Below are positions 1-7,953 of a stretch of DNA of 23,563 nt, piece after piece. Source of the stretch: JAJOKK01 sp965370555 (GTDB lineage Bacteria; Bipolaricaulota; Bipolaricaulia; UBA7950; UBA9294); contig CBDUVB010000022.1 of NCBI GenBank assembly GCA_965370555.1, positions 1 through 23,563 of the forward strand. Reading direction: 5' to 3'. A model generated the notes under the pieces. It ran no database searches, had not been told where the DNA came from, and saw only the letters and a program-made list of their open reading frames with translations. Every line of letters begins with the position of its first letter. Positions within the stretch are counted from its first letter, which is position 1. The translations under genes were made by a program, and so were the position numbers.

Positions 1-634
1 GACTGAGCGCCGCCAGCGGCATCACCAAGGAGAGGGAGAGTGGCCCTTTCATCACTCCGCCGATTGCATACAGGGCCAGGCCAAACGCGATGCTCCGATG
101 GATGATGGTGGAGCGTTCCTTTCGCAAGGGCACAATGTTTCCCAAGAGGGCAACTCCCAAGAGAACAAACGGGAGGGCGTACGCCAGGCTATCGACACGC
201 GCCTGAGGGGAGATCAGGATAAGAAAGACCGCGTTAAGGGAGAGTATGAGATCGATCGCAAACTGCCACGCTGGCGAAGGGGCCACCCGCTGCAGCCCTT
301 CCCGCAGACGAAGGATGACAAGGACCCATAAAATGGTGAGCGGGATCGCGAGGGCATGGAGGTAGAGATAACCCCCTGCAGGATTTGTCACGAACTGAAT
401 CCGAAACCCGGCTGCTACGGCCACACTCGCGGCGGCGATTCCCTGTACCCATGAACCGATCCCTTCTTTCGGCGTCTCGAACGAGAGGATCAAGAGGCCC
501 ACAAAAAGACCGAGAAGCTCGATCCGCCCCCCAACAAAGGGGAGGAGAACGAGGGAGGGGAGTAGCGACCATGAGACTCGTCCCCAGAGACCTATCCTCG
601 AGGTGCTCGACAGGGATAACATAACATTACCCAT
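1..634 (-). CDS. MraY/WecA-like polytopic membrane protein, apparently lacking catalytic motifs (3' end outside window)
   Basis: Reading leftward from ATG at 634 gives 211 codons without a stop, running off the window. An AGAGGGA ribosome site lies 5 nt before the ATG. The product is very hydrophobic, with repeated membrane segments. The stretch GFRIQFVTNPAGGYLYL followed by LAIPLTILWVL closely matches the part of undecaprenyl-phosphate sugar-1-phosphate transferases (WecA/MraY family) that normally reads GIRIEFLTNPFGG...IPLTVLWI. Where family members carry the catalytic acidic motifs, this protein differs: the DD after the preceding helix is replaced by SFETPKEG, the NLIDGLDG segment by LRLREGLQ, and no FMGD-like motif is seen. 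It therefore looks like a paralogue without transferase activity, perhaps a scaffold or lipid-carrier binder; that role is inference. It lies 80 bp downstream of mnmE on the same strand. Confidence 0.6.
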   Translation of the reverse strand, partial: MGNVMLSLSSTSRIGLWGRVSWSLLPSLVLLPFVGGRIELLGLFVGLLILSFETPKEGIGSWVQGIAAASVAVAAGFRIQFVTNPAGGYLYLHALAIPLTILWVLVILRLREGLQRVAPSPAWQFAIDLILSLNAVFLILISPQARVDSLAYALPFVLLGVALLGNIVPLRKERSTIIHRSIAFGLALYAIGGVMKGPLSLSLVMPLAALS

Positions 635-688
635 CTTAGTCCCTCTGTCTGGAAAGGGAAAGACTCGCGTCTTCAGCGGCTGCCACGC

Positions 689-712
689 CCTGTCCGCTCT
701 GCGCGGGACAGG
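689..712 (-). promoter_or_regulatory. Hairpin just after mnmE
   Basis: CCTGTCC at 689-695 pairs with GGACAGG at 706-712 across a 10-nt loop. It starts two bases beyond the mnmE stop codon. No T-run follows on the minus strand, so it is at best a weak terminator or an mRNA 3'-end stabiliser before the next minus-strand gene. Confidence 0.4.
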
Positions 713-714
713 TG

Positions 715-2085
715 TCACTTCCCCACGCAGAAGCGCCGGAAGAGCTGGTCGAGAACCTCCTCGCTCACATCGATCCCCTGAAGCTCACCGGTGATCGTAT
801 ACGCGTCACGCAGCTCCTCGCCGATCATGTCGGGGGATAGGCCTTCACTAACGGCATCGCCTGCTTGTGTCAGGGAGGTATCTGCCCGGCGTAGGAGATC
901 CCTCTCCCAAGTGTCGAGTAGGAGGACCGTATTCCTGGTTGGGAGATCCCCTCCCACGAGGCTGTCGAGGATCCCCTTTGTCAATCGCTCAATCCCAATT
1001 CTCTCTTTTGCCGAGATCTCGTAGATCGGGTTGTTAGATCGAGGTTCGAGCGGTTCGACTCTGTGGGGAAGATCGGACTTATTGAGAACGAGGAAGAGGG
1101 GACGATCCCAGTCTCGCGCGAGGAGGTTCCGGTCCTCTGTCGTAAGCGGGGCGCTGCGGTCGAGCACGAGGAGGAGAAGATCGGCCCGCACAACGGCGTC
1201 CTCCGCTCTCTTCACCCCCTCCGCCTCCACGGGATCGGTCGGTTCGCGCAGTCCAGCGGTGTCGATGAGGCGAACCGGGATCCCCCCGATCACCGCCCCC
1301 TCTTCGACCGTGTCGCGCGTTGTTCCCGGAATCTCGGTTACGATCGCCCGTTCCTCCGAGAGAAGGGCGTTCAACAGGGTCGACTTTCCCACGTTCGGCC
1401 GTCCGATGATCGCCACGGTGAGCCCCTCACGCACGACCCGCCCCTGCTCTCCCTGAGCGATGAGCCGGCGCACCCGCTTTGAGAGGGCGAGGAGCCGTGG
1501 GAGGAGAGGCGGCCTCTCCGTGTCCACATCGGGAAAATCGATCTCCACCTCGATCTCGGCCAGAAGCGCGGCAAGATCCTCCCGGATCGCGGCGATCGCT
1601 CGGGAGAAACGCCCGCCGAGCTGATCGACCGCCGCCTCCAACCCGAGTTTCGTCTTGGCGCTGACCACGTCGGCGACCGCCTTTGCCTGGTCGAGCGAGA
1701 TCCGCCCATTCAGGAAGGCACGCTTGGTGAATTCCCCTCTCTCGGCAAGCCTCGCCCCGTGAGCAAGGACGAGGTCGAGGACGGCACGAGTGGCGACGAT
1801 CCCTCCATGACAGTTGATCTCCACGATCTCCTCGCGGGTGTAGGTGTGGGGGGGGTGCATCACCGAGACCAGGACCTCATCGACCCGCTCACCGTCCGAG
1901 ACAATGTGCCCGTAGTGAATCGTGTGGGTGGGGACTTGCGAGAGGAGGATCACTCTTGCGGGCCGAAAGATCGCTTCCGTAATCCTGACCGCACGCGGTC
2001 CACTCAGGCGGACAATCCCGATTCCGCTCTCTCCCAACGGGGTGGAGATAGCGACGATCGTGTCGCCGGAGAATGCACCGTGCAT
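715..2085 (-). CDS. mnmE: tRNA uridine-5-carboxymethylaminomethyl modification GTPase MnmE (TrmE)
   Basis: MnmE works with MnmG (GidA) to make the (carboxymethyl)aminomethyl group on the wobble uridine of certain tRNAs, using GTP hydrolysis and K+. The 456-residue protein has the full family layout: an N-terminal formyl-tetrahydrofolate-binding domain (IVAISTPLGESGIGIVRLSG), a helical domain, a G domain near residues 222-370 with GRPNVGKS (G1), PGTTRD (G2), DTAGL (G3) and NKSD (G4), and the C-terminal FCVGK with the conserved cysteine. I chose ATG at 2085 because it overlaps the khpB stop by one base (TGATG), typical of coupling; a GTG at 2088 is also possible. It is the third gene of the yidC-khpB-mnmE cluster. 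No mnmG is seen in the window. Confidence 0.97.
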   Translation of the reverse strand: MHGAFSGDTIVAISTPLGESGIGIVRLSGPRAVRITEAIFRPARVILLSQVPTHTIHYGHIVSDGERVDEVLVSVMHPPHTYTREEIVEINCHGGIVATRAVLDLVLAHGARLAERGEFTKRAFLNGRISLDQAKAVADVVSAKTKLGLEAAVDQLGGRFSRAIAAIREDLAALLAEIEVEIDFPDVDTERPPLLPRLLALSKRVRRLIAQGEQGRVVREGLTVAIIGRPNVGKSTLLNALLSEERAIVTEIPGTTRDTVEEGAVIGGIPVRLIDTAGLREPTDPVEAEGVKRAEDAVVRADLLLLVLDRSAPLTTEDRNLLARDWDRPLFLVLNKSDLPHRVEPLEPRSNNPIYEISAKERIGIERLTKGILDSLVGGDLPTRNTVLLLDTWERDLLRRADTSLTQAGDAVSEGLSPDMIGEELRDAYTITGELQGIDVSEEVLDQLFRRFCVGK

Positions 2086-2555
2086 CACGTTTCGTCGGGC
2101 TCGATGACCACGCGACGGACGTCGCTCTGACCGATGCTGTAGGTCTTGATGCCGGGGAAGTTGGCAAGGGTAATGTGGATCGTACGGCGTTCACGCGAGG
2201 GCATCGGGTTCAGGCGGACCCGCTTGTGCTCCTGACGAACCGACTCCGCCGTGGAGAGGGCGAAGCGGATTAGCTCGGCCCGCCGCCGCTTCACTGCGCC
2301 GTTCACGTCGATCACAATCGCGCAATCCTTCCCCATCTTGCGGTGTATGGTCACGCGGAGGAGGTGTTCGAGCCCGGCCAAGATCGGGCGCTCATCCGGG
2401 AGGGAGAAGAGGTTCCCCGTCAGGTCTATGTAGATCTCATCGTCGGGATCACCCTCGATCTCGAAGCTCGCCTCCTCCTCCAGGATCGCGAGGAGGTCCG
2501 TGAGGTAACCCTTAATCTCCGCCTGGATTGCTGGATCCATCTCCATCATCGCCAC
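2085..2555 (-). CDS. khpB: RNA-binding protein KhpB (Jag/SpoIIIJ-associated), KH plus R3H domains
   Basis: KhpB/Jag is an RNA-binding protein of the KH-R3H type, classically encoded right after yidC. The 156-residue product has a KH-like region (about 20-80: IEGDPDDEIYIDLTGNLFSL, then the GLEHLLRVT helix) and an R3H domain (about 95-156) with the signature LNPMPSRERRTIH. The N-terminal Jag-N domain present in Firmicutes proteins of about 200 residues is missing. The start is GTG at 2555, with GAGGAG 7 nt upstream; ATG codons at 2549, 2546 and 2540 are alternatives. With the GTG start the gene overlaps the end of yidC by 44 nt in another frame, so translation is probably coupled. Confidence 0.9.
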   Translation of the reverse strand: MAMMEMDPAIQAEIKGYLTDLLAILEEEASFEIEGDPDDEIYIDLTGNLFSLPDERPILAGLEHLLRVTIHRKMGKDCAIVIDVNGAVKRRRAELIRFALSTAESVRQEHKRVRLNPMPSRERRTIHITLANFPGIKTYSIGQSDVRRVVIEPDET

Positions 2556-4110
2556 CTGTTAGCTCCTCGGCCTCGATGTCGACCAGATCGTCTGACACAG
2601 GCATGCCTGGGATCATCCCTCCATCCGCCTTTGCCATCTCCCAGTTGACGAAGTACTGCTGGCCAACCTGAAGGAGCGTCGTCAACAGGTAGTAAAGCCA
2701 CATCCCCGCCGGGAAGTTGTACAGGAAAAAGGCCATCATGACCGGCATGAAGTAGCCCATGTACTTCTGGGTCCCTTTCGTTTCACCGGTCGTCATCGGG
2801 GTCATCAGCTTCTGCTGCAGGATCATCACCGCGGTGGTGAGGATCACGAGGATGAAGTACGGATCACGCAGGCTGAGGTCGGAGAGCCACAGGAATCCGG
2901 GTGAGAGGTGAATCTGCTCGCCGGAGTAGAGGATCGCCCGCCACAGGAGGATGAGGATCGGGAGCTGGACGAACATCGGAAGGCACCCGCCCATCGGGTT
3001 TACTCCTTCCTTCTTGTAGAGTTCCATCAGCTTCTGTTGCATCAGCTGGCGGTCGTCCTTGAACCGCTCCTGGAGCTTCTTCATCCGTGGCTGCATCTTC
3101 TGCATCTTGGCCATGGAGTGGTACTGCTTGCGCATCAACGGGAAGAGGACCACCCGTGTGATGAGGGTGAACAGGATGATCGCCCAGCCGTAGTTCCCGG
3201 TGTAGCGGTAGAGGATGTCGAGGAACTGAATCACTGGAATCATCATCCGCGCTGCGGTCCCTGGATCATCGAGCTTCCCAAGGCCGGAGTGTTCCATCAG
3301 GAGGTAACGCCGCCGCCCTCCGTAGAGGGAGAAGGAGTAAGAGGTCGTCCCCTGTGACGCGGAGAGCTCAACGCCGAACTGTCGGGTTCCAGAGGGAACA
3401 CTTTTAACGAACGGATTGACCCCAAAGGCTAAATCTGCCTTAAGGAAGAAGACCGTTGCTTTGTCCATCAGACCGAGGCCGTCGAAGGACGCGTACGATC
3501 CTTCGGCAAGGATGCTCCCGCCAGGGGTCTCGTCGAACTGGTAGACCAACGATCGTCCCTTCTCTGTCGGAGTGTAGTCCCCCATCGTCATCCGCAGGGA
3601 GGCGGTTTCCGAGGTCCGGTTCTCCACGGTCACCGTAAGATCGATGGTGTAATAAGGGTCGTTGTAGATCACAAAACGCTTGATGATGGTGAGGCCATCC
3701 GTTTCCCCTCGGAACTCGACGACAATCTCATCCGGAGAAAGGCGGTCGATGTGGGAGGTGTAGGTTCCAACCGGCGTCTCTTCCCCTGCTTGCACGGAGA
3801 ACGGGTAAAGGATATTGGCGTTGTACTTCCGGCTCATATCATTTGGATCGGTCTCCGTCCCCGGCACAAGCTCAACGACCTTCGATCCGTAGGGAGCGAA
3901 CGAGAGGAAGATGCTCTTCAGCGTTCCCCCATCTTCGGAGAAGAGGTAATTTGCAAGCGCGGTCGTCACCTCGATCTCTTTGTACCCTTCCTGTTCGATC
4001 ACACGATAGGACATATCCTTGCTCGTCTCCCCCGCGACTCCGATGACCGCGAACGCGGAGAGAAGGAGAAGAATAATCATGAACCCTAAACACACTCGTT
4101 GTTTACACAC
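2512..4110 (-). CDS. yidC: Membrane protein insertase YidC (Oxa1 family, with periplasmic domain)
   Basis: YidC inserts and folds inner-membrane proteins, alone or with SecYEG. The 532 residues show an N-terminal membrane anchor (about 8-27), a large beta-rich periplasmic P1-like domain (about 30-285), and the Oxa1 core (about 300-495) with YGWAIILFTLITRVVLFPLM. R319 in that stretch is the conserved groove arginine. A charged cytoplasmic hairpin (MAKMQKMQPRMKKLQERF) and later helices including NFPAGMWLYYLLTTLLQ follow. The large P1 domain is typical of diderm bacteria. Translation starts at GTG 4110 behind AGGAGG with a 5-nt gap. It is the first gene of the leftward cluster and is divergent from ribE. 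The rpmH-rnpA pair that usually precedes yidC is absent. The tail is acidic and low-complexity and overlaps khpB. Confidence 0.96.
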   Translation of the reverse strand: MCKQRVCLGFMIILLLLSAFAVIGVAGETSKDMSYRVIEQEGYKEIEVTTALANYLFSEDGGTLKSIFLSFAPYGSKVVELVPGTETDPNDMSRKYNANILYPFSVQAGEETPVGTYTSHIDRLSPDEIVVEFRGETDGLTIIKRFVIYNDPYYTIDLTVTVENRTSETASLRMTMGDYTPTEKGRSLVYQFDETPGGSILAEGSYASFDGLGLMDKATVFFLKADLAFGVNPFVKSVPSGTRQFGVELSASQGTTSYSFSLYGGRRRYLLMEHSGLGKLDDPGTAARMMIPVIQFLDILYRYTGNYGWAIILFTLITRVVLFPLMRKQYHSMAKMQKMQPRMKKLQERFKDDRQLMQQKLMELYKKEGVNPMGGCLPMFVQLPILILLWRAILYSGEQIHLSPGFLWLSDLSLRDPYFILVILTTAVMILQQKLMTPMTTGETKGTQKYMGYFMPVMMAFFLYNFPAGMWLYYLLTTLLQVGQQYFVNWEMAKADGGMIPGMPVSDDLVDIEAEELTGGDDGDGSSNPGGD

Positions 4111-4162
4111 AATGACCTCCTGGCGGATAGGGTACTGTAGGGATAGGGCGTTTGCAACTTCA

Positions 4163-4191
4163 TTGATCAGCGTTCTCGGTTGCGGTACACT
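4163..4191 (+). promoter_or_regulatory. Candidate sigma70 promoter for ribE, giving a very short leader
   Basis: TTGATC (4163-4168) and TACACT (4186-4191) are separated by exactly 17 bp, each matching consensus in 4 of 6 positions. A start 7 bp downstream would leave only about 5 nt before the ribE ATG at 4203, and no Shine-Dalgarno site is visible there, so the message could be nearly leaderless. The 92-bp gap between yidC and ribE is also too short for an FMN riboswitch. Confidence 0.4.
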
Positions 4192-4202
4192 CGTTTCCGT
4201 CG

Positions 4203-4802
4203 ATGTTTACGGGGATTATTGAAGGGATAGGTCTTGTACGTAAGAAGAGCGGGAACGCCCTCGAAGTGGGGCTTCCCCGTGCGTTGCATGAGCGGCTCAC
4301 CAAGGGTGCGAGTATTGCGTTGAATGGGGTCTGCCTCACGGTCTTTGCCATCACGGAAGGGACCTTCGCGGAAGGAACCTTCAGCGCGGATATATCTCAG
4401 GAGACAATGTCGCGCACGGCTCTCGGAACTCTGCGCCCCGGGGTGCGAGTCAACCTGGAGCTCGCGGTGAGCACGGAGCGGGCCCTCGACGGGCATATCG
4501 TCCTCGGGCACGTCGATACGGTCGGAAAGATAAAGGCGATCCACCGCGAACGGGAGAACTGGTCTCTCGTCGTATCCTACCCGGCCGAGTTTCGTCGCTA
4601 CGTGGCGGAGAAGGGTTCCATCGCCGTAGACGGGATCAGCCTCACCCCGTACGCACTGACAGGGACAACGTTTCGCTGTGCGGTGATCCCGACCACGTTC
4701 AACGGAACGATTCTCAAGGATCGGCACGTGGGGGATCCGGTGAACATCGAGTTCGATGTTCTTGCGAAGTACGTAGAGGGGATGATCAGACGTGTTGATT
4801 GA
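4203..4802 (+). CDS. ribE: Riboflavin synthase, alpha subunit
   Basis: The enzyme dismutates two 6,7-dimethyl-8-ribityllumazine molecules to riboflavin and a pyrimidine that is recycled by RibH. The 199-residue product has the hallmark N-terminus MFTGIIEGIG, fixing the start at 4203, and the two tandem lumazine-binding barrels of the family. The first contains the GHIVLGHVDTVG segment near residues 98-109; the second includes SIAVDGISLTP and ends NIEFDVLAKYVE. Length is typical (about 195-220). The stop overlaps the ribBA start by 11 nt, so the two are translated together. The gene is called ribE in most bacteria and ribC in E. coli nomenclature. No ribosome-binding site is visible in front of it. 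Confidence 0.96.
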   Translation: MFTGIIEGIGLVRKKSGNALEVGLPRALHERLTKGASIALNGVCLTVFAITEGTFAEGTFSADISQETMSRTALGTLRPGVRVNLELAVSTERALDGHIVLGHVDTVGKIKAIHRERENWSLVVSYPAEFRRYVAEKGSIAVDGISLTPYALTGTTFRCAVIPTTFNGTILKDRHVGDPVNIEFDVLAKYVEGMIRRVD

Positions 4803-5991
4803 GATAGAACAGGCGATCGAGCGGATCCGTGCCGGTAAGATGATGATCCTGGTCGATGACGAAAACAGGGAGAACGAAGGGGATCTCGTCGTGGCGGCGG
4901 AGCACGTCACCCCGAAGACGATCAACTTCATGGCCAGTTACGGCCGCGGCCTGATCTGCATGCCGATCGAGTCGGCGCGGGCAGAGGAGCTCGCCCTCAC
5001 CCCGATGGTCCCGGAGAACACGGCCCTGCACAAGACCCACTTCTCCGTCTCCGTCGATGCTCGAACGGGGATCACGACCGGAATCTCGGCCCACGATCGT
5101 GCGCATACCGTCAAGGTGATAATCGACGAAGGGACTCTCCCGAAGGACCTCGCTCGACCAGGGCACATCTTTCCGCTCGTTGCGCAGGAAGGAGGTGTAC
5201 TAAGGCGTGCCGGCCATACCGAAGGAGCGGTCGACATATCGCGGCTCGCCGGTCTCAAACCAGCCGCGGTGATCTGCGAGATCCTGAACGACGACGGGAC
5301 GATGGCTCGCCTCCATCAGCTCGAGACGTTCGCCAAGAAGCACCGGCTCGCGATCGCCAGTATCGCCGATCTCATCGCCTACCGTAAACGCCACGAACAC
5401 CTGGTCGAGCGGGTGGCGACCGCGGCGCTTCCCACCAGGTACGGGGACTTCAAGATCGTCAGCTACACCAGTCCGATCGAGGACGAAGAACACGTCGCTC
5501 TGGTGAAGGGAGATGTTGTTGGGAAGGAGAACGTCCTCGTGCGGGTCCATTCCGAGTGTCTCACCGGCGATGTCCTCGGATCACTGCGCTGCGACTGCGG
5601 AGACCAGCTCCATCGCGCCATGGAGATGATTGAGGAGGAGGGATACGGGGTCCTCGTGTACATGCGTCAGGAAGGGCGGGGGATCGGCCTGAAGAACAAG
5701 GTCTGCGCGTATCGCCTGCAGGATGAAGGGCTCGACACAGTGGAGGCGAACGAGGAACTCGGCTTCGCAGCCGACCTGCGCGACTACGGAATTGGAGCTC
5801 AAATCCTCGTCGACCTCGGACTCTCCACGATCAGGCTCCTCACCAACAACCCCAAGAAGGTCGTTGGCTTAGCCGGCTACGGCCTTAAGATAATCGAGCA
5901 GGTTCCGATCGAGATCCCGCCGAACGTGCACAACCGCCACTACCTGAAGACGAAGAAGGAGAAGCTTGGCCACCGTTTGCAGGGCGTCTAA
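4792..5991 (+). CDS. ribBA: Bifunctional 3,4-dihydroxy-2-butanone-4-phosphate synthase / GTP cyclohydrolase II
   Basis: This protein supplies both precursors of riboflavin: the four-carbon unit from ribulose 5-phosphate (RibB half) and the pyrimidine from GTP (RibA half). Residues 1-200 form the RibB domain, with VDDENRENEGD (21-31) carrying the metal-binding acidic residues and HDRAHTV (101-107). Residues about 205-399 form GTP cyclohydrolase II, with zinc ligands C256, C267 and C269 in SECLTGDVLGSLRCDCGDQL and the RQEGRGIGL motif. The 399-residue length is normal. The start is GTG 4792, 10 nt after GAGGGG; a TTG follows directly at 4795. It overlaps ribE. No ribD is present, so the deaminase/reductase step must be encoded elsewhere. 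Confidence 0.96.
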   Translation: MLIEIEQAIERIRAGKMMILVDDENRENEGDLVVAAEHVTPKTINFMASYGRGLICMPIESARAEELALTPMVPENTALHKTHFSVSVDARTGITTGISAHDRAHTVKVIIDEGTLPKDLARPGHIFPLVAQEGGVLRRAGHTEGAVDISRLAGLKPAAVICEILNDDGTMARLHQLETFAKKHRLAIASIADLIAYRKRHEHLVERVATAALPTRYGDFKIVSYTSPIEDEEHVALVKGDVVGKENVLVRVHSECLTGDVLGSLRCDCGDQLHRAMEMIEEEGYGVLVYMRQEGRGIGLKNKVCAYRLQDEGLDTVEANEELGFAADLRDYGIGAQILVDLGLSTIRLLTNNPKKVVGLAGYGLKIIEQVPIEIPPNVHNRHYLKTKKEKLGHRLQGV

Positions 5992-5992
5992 T

Positions 5993-6112
5993 GATTGAGT
6001 GATTGAGTGATCGGGGGATTGAATGATTGAAAGAGCGGAAGAGCGGAATAATTGAATGATCGGGAGATTTTGATGTTCAATCACTCAATGATTCAATCAC
6101 TCAATCGCTAAA
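5993..6112. repeat. Intergenic octamer repeat forming a long imperfect hairpin (copy 1)
   Basis: Starting two bases after the ribBA stop, the sequence can be cut into fifteen successive 8-mers: GATTGAGT twice, GATCGGGG, GATTGAAT, GATTGAAA, GAGCGGAA twice, then degenerate units, then the complementary series TCACTCAA, TGATTCAA, TCACTCAA, TCGCTAAA. The right arm is an imperfect reverse complement of the left, so transcripts would fold into a long hairpin between ribBA and ribH. A related array lies after hisS. Confidence 0.85.
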
Positions 6113-6134
6113 TCCAAGAATGAAGGAGGAAGAG

Positions 6135-6599
6135 ATGGGAAAGACATTTGAAGGGACATTCGACGGAAAAGGTCTACGCGTGGGGATCGTCGTCAGTCGA
6201 TTCAACGACCTCATCACGACCCGCCTCCTCGACGGAGCCCTCGACCGGCTGCGCCGATCGAGCGTGCCCGAGGAATCGACCGATGTTTGCTGGGTCCCAG
6301 GAGCGTTCGAGGTTCCTAAGGCAGCAAAGAAGATGGCGGAAAGTAGCCGCTACGACGGAGTGATCGCGCTTGCCGCGGTGATCCGTGGGGCGACTCCGCA
6401 CTTCGAAGTGATCGCCAACGAGGTGACCAAGGGCCTGGCCAAGGTCAACCTGGAGGCTGACGTCCCCGTCACCTTTGGGGTGATCACCTCGGACACGATC
6501 GATCAGGCGATCGAACGAGCAGGGACTAAGCTTGGAAACAAAGGCTCACAGGCCGCGGAGACCCTTATCGAGATGGTGAACCTACTTAAGGAGCTTTAG
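6135..6599 (+). CDS. ribH: 6,7-dimethyl-8-ribityllumazine synthase
   Basis: RibH condenses the ribityl-aminopyrimidine with dihydroxybutanone phosphate to the lumazine used by RibE; the family forms pentamers or 60-mer capsids. The 154-residue product shows VGIVVSRFND at the N-terminus, GAFEVPKAAK, and the active-site loop AAVIRGATPHFEVIANEV with its conserved histidine. The C-terminus ends NLLKEL. I start it at ATG 6135 because AAGGAGG lies just upstream with a suitable gap; the in-frame ATG at 6120 would put that ribosome site inside the gene and has none of its own. The stop TAG directly abuts the hisS ATG. Confidence 0.95.
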   Translation: MGKTFEGTFDGKGLRVGIVVSRFNDLITTRLLDGALDRLRRSSVPEESTDVCWVPGAFEVPKAAKKMAESSRYDGVIALAAVIRGATPHFEVIANEVTKGLAKVNLEADVPVTFGVITSDTIDQAIERAGTKLGNKGSQAAETLIEMVNLLKEL

Positions 6600-7868
6600 A
6601 TGGCCTACGAATCGGTACGCGGTATGCACGACATCCTTCCCGAGGAGACAGGTTACTGGATCTTCCTCGAAGAAGCCGTGCGTGAGGTCTCTCAACGCTT
6701 CAACTACCGCGAGATCCGCCCTCCTTTAGTCGAGCACACCGAACTCTTCTCCCGTGGGATCGGAGAGGCGACCGACGTCGTCACGAAGGAGATGTACACC
6801 TTCCCCGACAAGAAGGGGCGAAGCCTCACCCTGCGTCCGGAAGCGACCGCCTCGGTCGTCCGCGCCTACGTCGAGCACGGATTTCACACCAAAGAACCGT
6901 TTCAGAAGCTCTACTACATCGGACCGATGTTCCGCTACGAGAAGCCACAGAAAGGAAGGAGCCGCCAGTTTCACCAGTACGGGGTGGAGGCGATCGGCTC
7001 GCTCAATCCCGCGCTCGATGTAGAGGTGATCGCCCTTGCGTGGGAATTGATGAAACATCTCGGACTGACAGGCCTCTCGCTCCGGTTGAACAGCATCGGC
7101 TGCGCCGATGATCGCCAGGGGTACCACGACGTGTTGCGCTCTTACTTCGCCGATCGCATCTCTTCGATGTGCGATGATTGTCAGCGCCGCTACGATGATA
7201 ACCCGCTACGCATCCTCGACTGCAAGAATTCGGTCTGCCAGCCGCACATTGAAGGCGCCCCAGGGAGTGCCGATCACCTCTGCGAGGCCTGTGCCGAGCA
7301 CTTCGCCACTGTACGACAACACCTCGATCGACTCGGCCTCTCATATACGATCGACCCTAGACTTGTTCGTGGCCTCGACTACTACACGCGCACCGTCTTC
7401 GAACTCGTATCGAAGGACCTGGGTGCGCAGGACGCCCTCCTCGGCGGCGGCCGCTACGACGGCCTCGTGGAGATGCTCGGCGGCCCCCCTACTCCTGGCG
7501 TAGGCTTCGCCGGCGGAATGGAACGGTTGATCCTCGTCCTGAAGGAGCTGATGCCCGCTTCTCAGGACCAGCCGAGGCTCGACCTCTTCCTCGCAACCCT
7601 GGGAGAGGAGGGAGGTAACCTCGCCCTCGAACTCGCCAAGAAACTGCGCTCACGCGGGGTCTCGGTCGACCTCGACTATCGCGGACGGGCACTGCGCAAG
7701 CAGATGAACCAGGCAAACCGGCTAAAAGCCCGATACCTCCTCGTCCTCGGAGACGCCGAGGCCTCCTCTAGGGCAGGAAAACTAAAGGAGATGGATAGCG
7801 GTGAGGAGACCGAGGTGATGCTCACAGTAGAGGAGATAAGACAAGCGATTGAGCCATTTAGTCATTGA
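6600..7868 (+). CDS. hisS: Histidyl-tRNA synthetase
   Basis: This class II synthetase charges tRNA-His in the cytoplasm. The 422-residue protein has the expected order: RGMHDILPEE near the start, motif 1 region, motif 2 around 108-134 (GPMFRYEKPQKGRSRQFHQY), the histidine-binding LVRGLDYYTRTVFE, motif 3 GVGFAGGMERLIL, and a C-terminal anticodon-binding domain. Its ATG follows the ribH stop with no gap, and AAGGAG lies 6 nt upstream inside the end of ribH, so the two are co-translated. The last codons and stop (FSH, TGA) run into the second octamer repeat, suggesting the repeat has reached the gene's 3' end. Pairing with riboflavin genes is not a functional link I know of. Confidence 0.97.
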   Translation: MAYESVRGMHDILPEETGYWIFLEEAVREVSQRFNYREIRPPLVEHTELFSRGIGEATDVVTKEMYTFPDKKGRSLTLRPEATASVVRAYVEHGFHTKEPFQKLYYIGPMFRYEKPQKGRSRQFHQYGVEAIGSLNPALDVEVIALAWELMKHLGLTGLSLRLNSIGCADDRQGYHDVLRSYFADRISSMCDDCQRRYDDNPLRILDCKNSVCQPHIEGAPGSADHLCEACAEHFATVRQHLDRLGLSYTIDPRLVRGLDYYTRTVFELVSKDLGAQDALLGGGRYDGLVEMLGGPPTPGVGFAGGMERLILVLKELMPASQDQPRLDLFLATLGEEGGNLALELAKKLRSRGVSVDLDYRGRALRKQMNQANRLKARYLLVLGDAEASSRAGKLKEMDSGEETEVMLTVEEIRQAIEPFSH

Positions 7869-7940
7869 GAGATTGAGTGATTGAATCATTGAGTGATTTA
7901 AAATCATCCGATCTCTCAATCCTCCGATCACTCAATTTTC
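7863..7940. repeat. Intergenic octamer repeat forming a hairpin (copy 2)
   Basis: Successive 8-mers CATTGAGA, GATTGAGT, GATTGAAT, CATTGAGT, GATTTAAA are followed by complementary units ATCTCTCA, ATCCTCCG, ATCACTCA. The unit and the fold match the array at 5993. The first unit supplies the last hisS codon and its stop. The array ends about 14 nt before the start of the next gene, close to its ribosome site. Confidence 0.85.
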
Positions 7941-7953
7941 TCGGGAGGCTACG

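Noticed and set aside
4111..4202. FMN riboswitch ahead of the riboflavin genes
   Set aside because: The gap is only 92 bp, and none of the conserved FMN-aptamer stretches is seen.
5993..6112. CRISPR array
   Set aside because: Units are 8 bp without spacers and the second half is the complement of the first, so it is a palindromic simple repeat.
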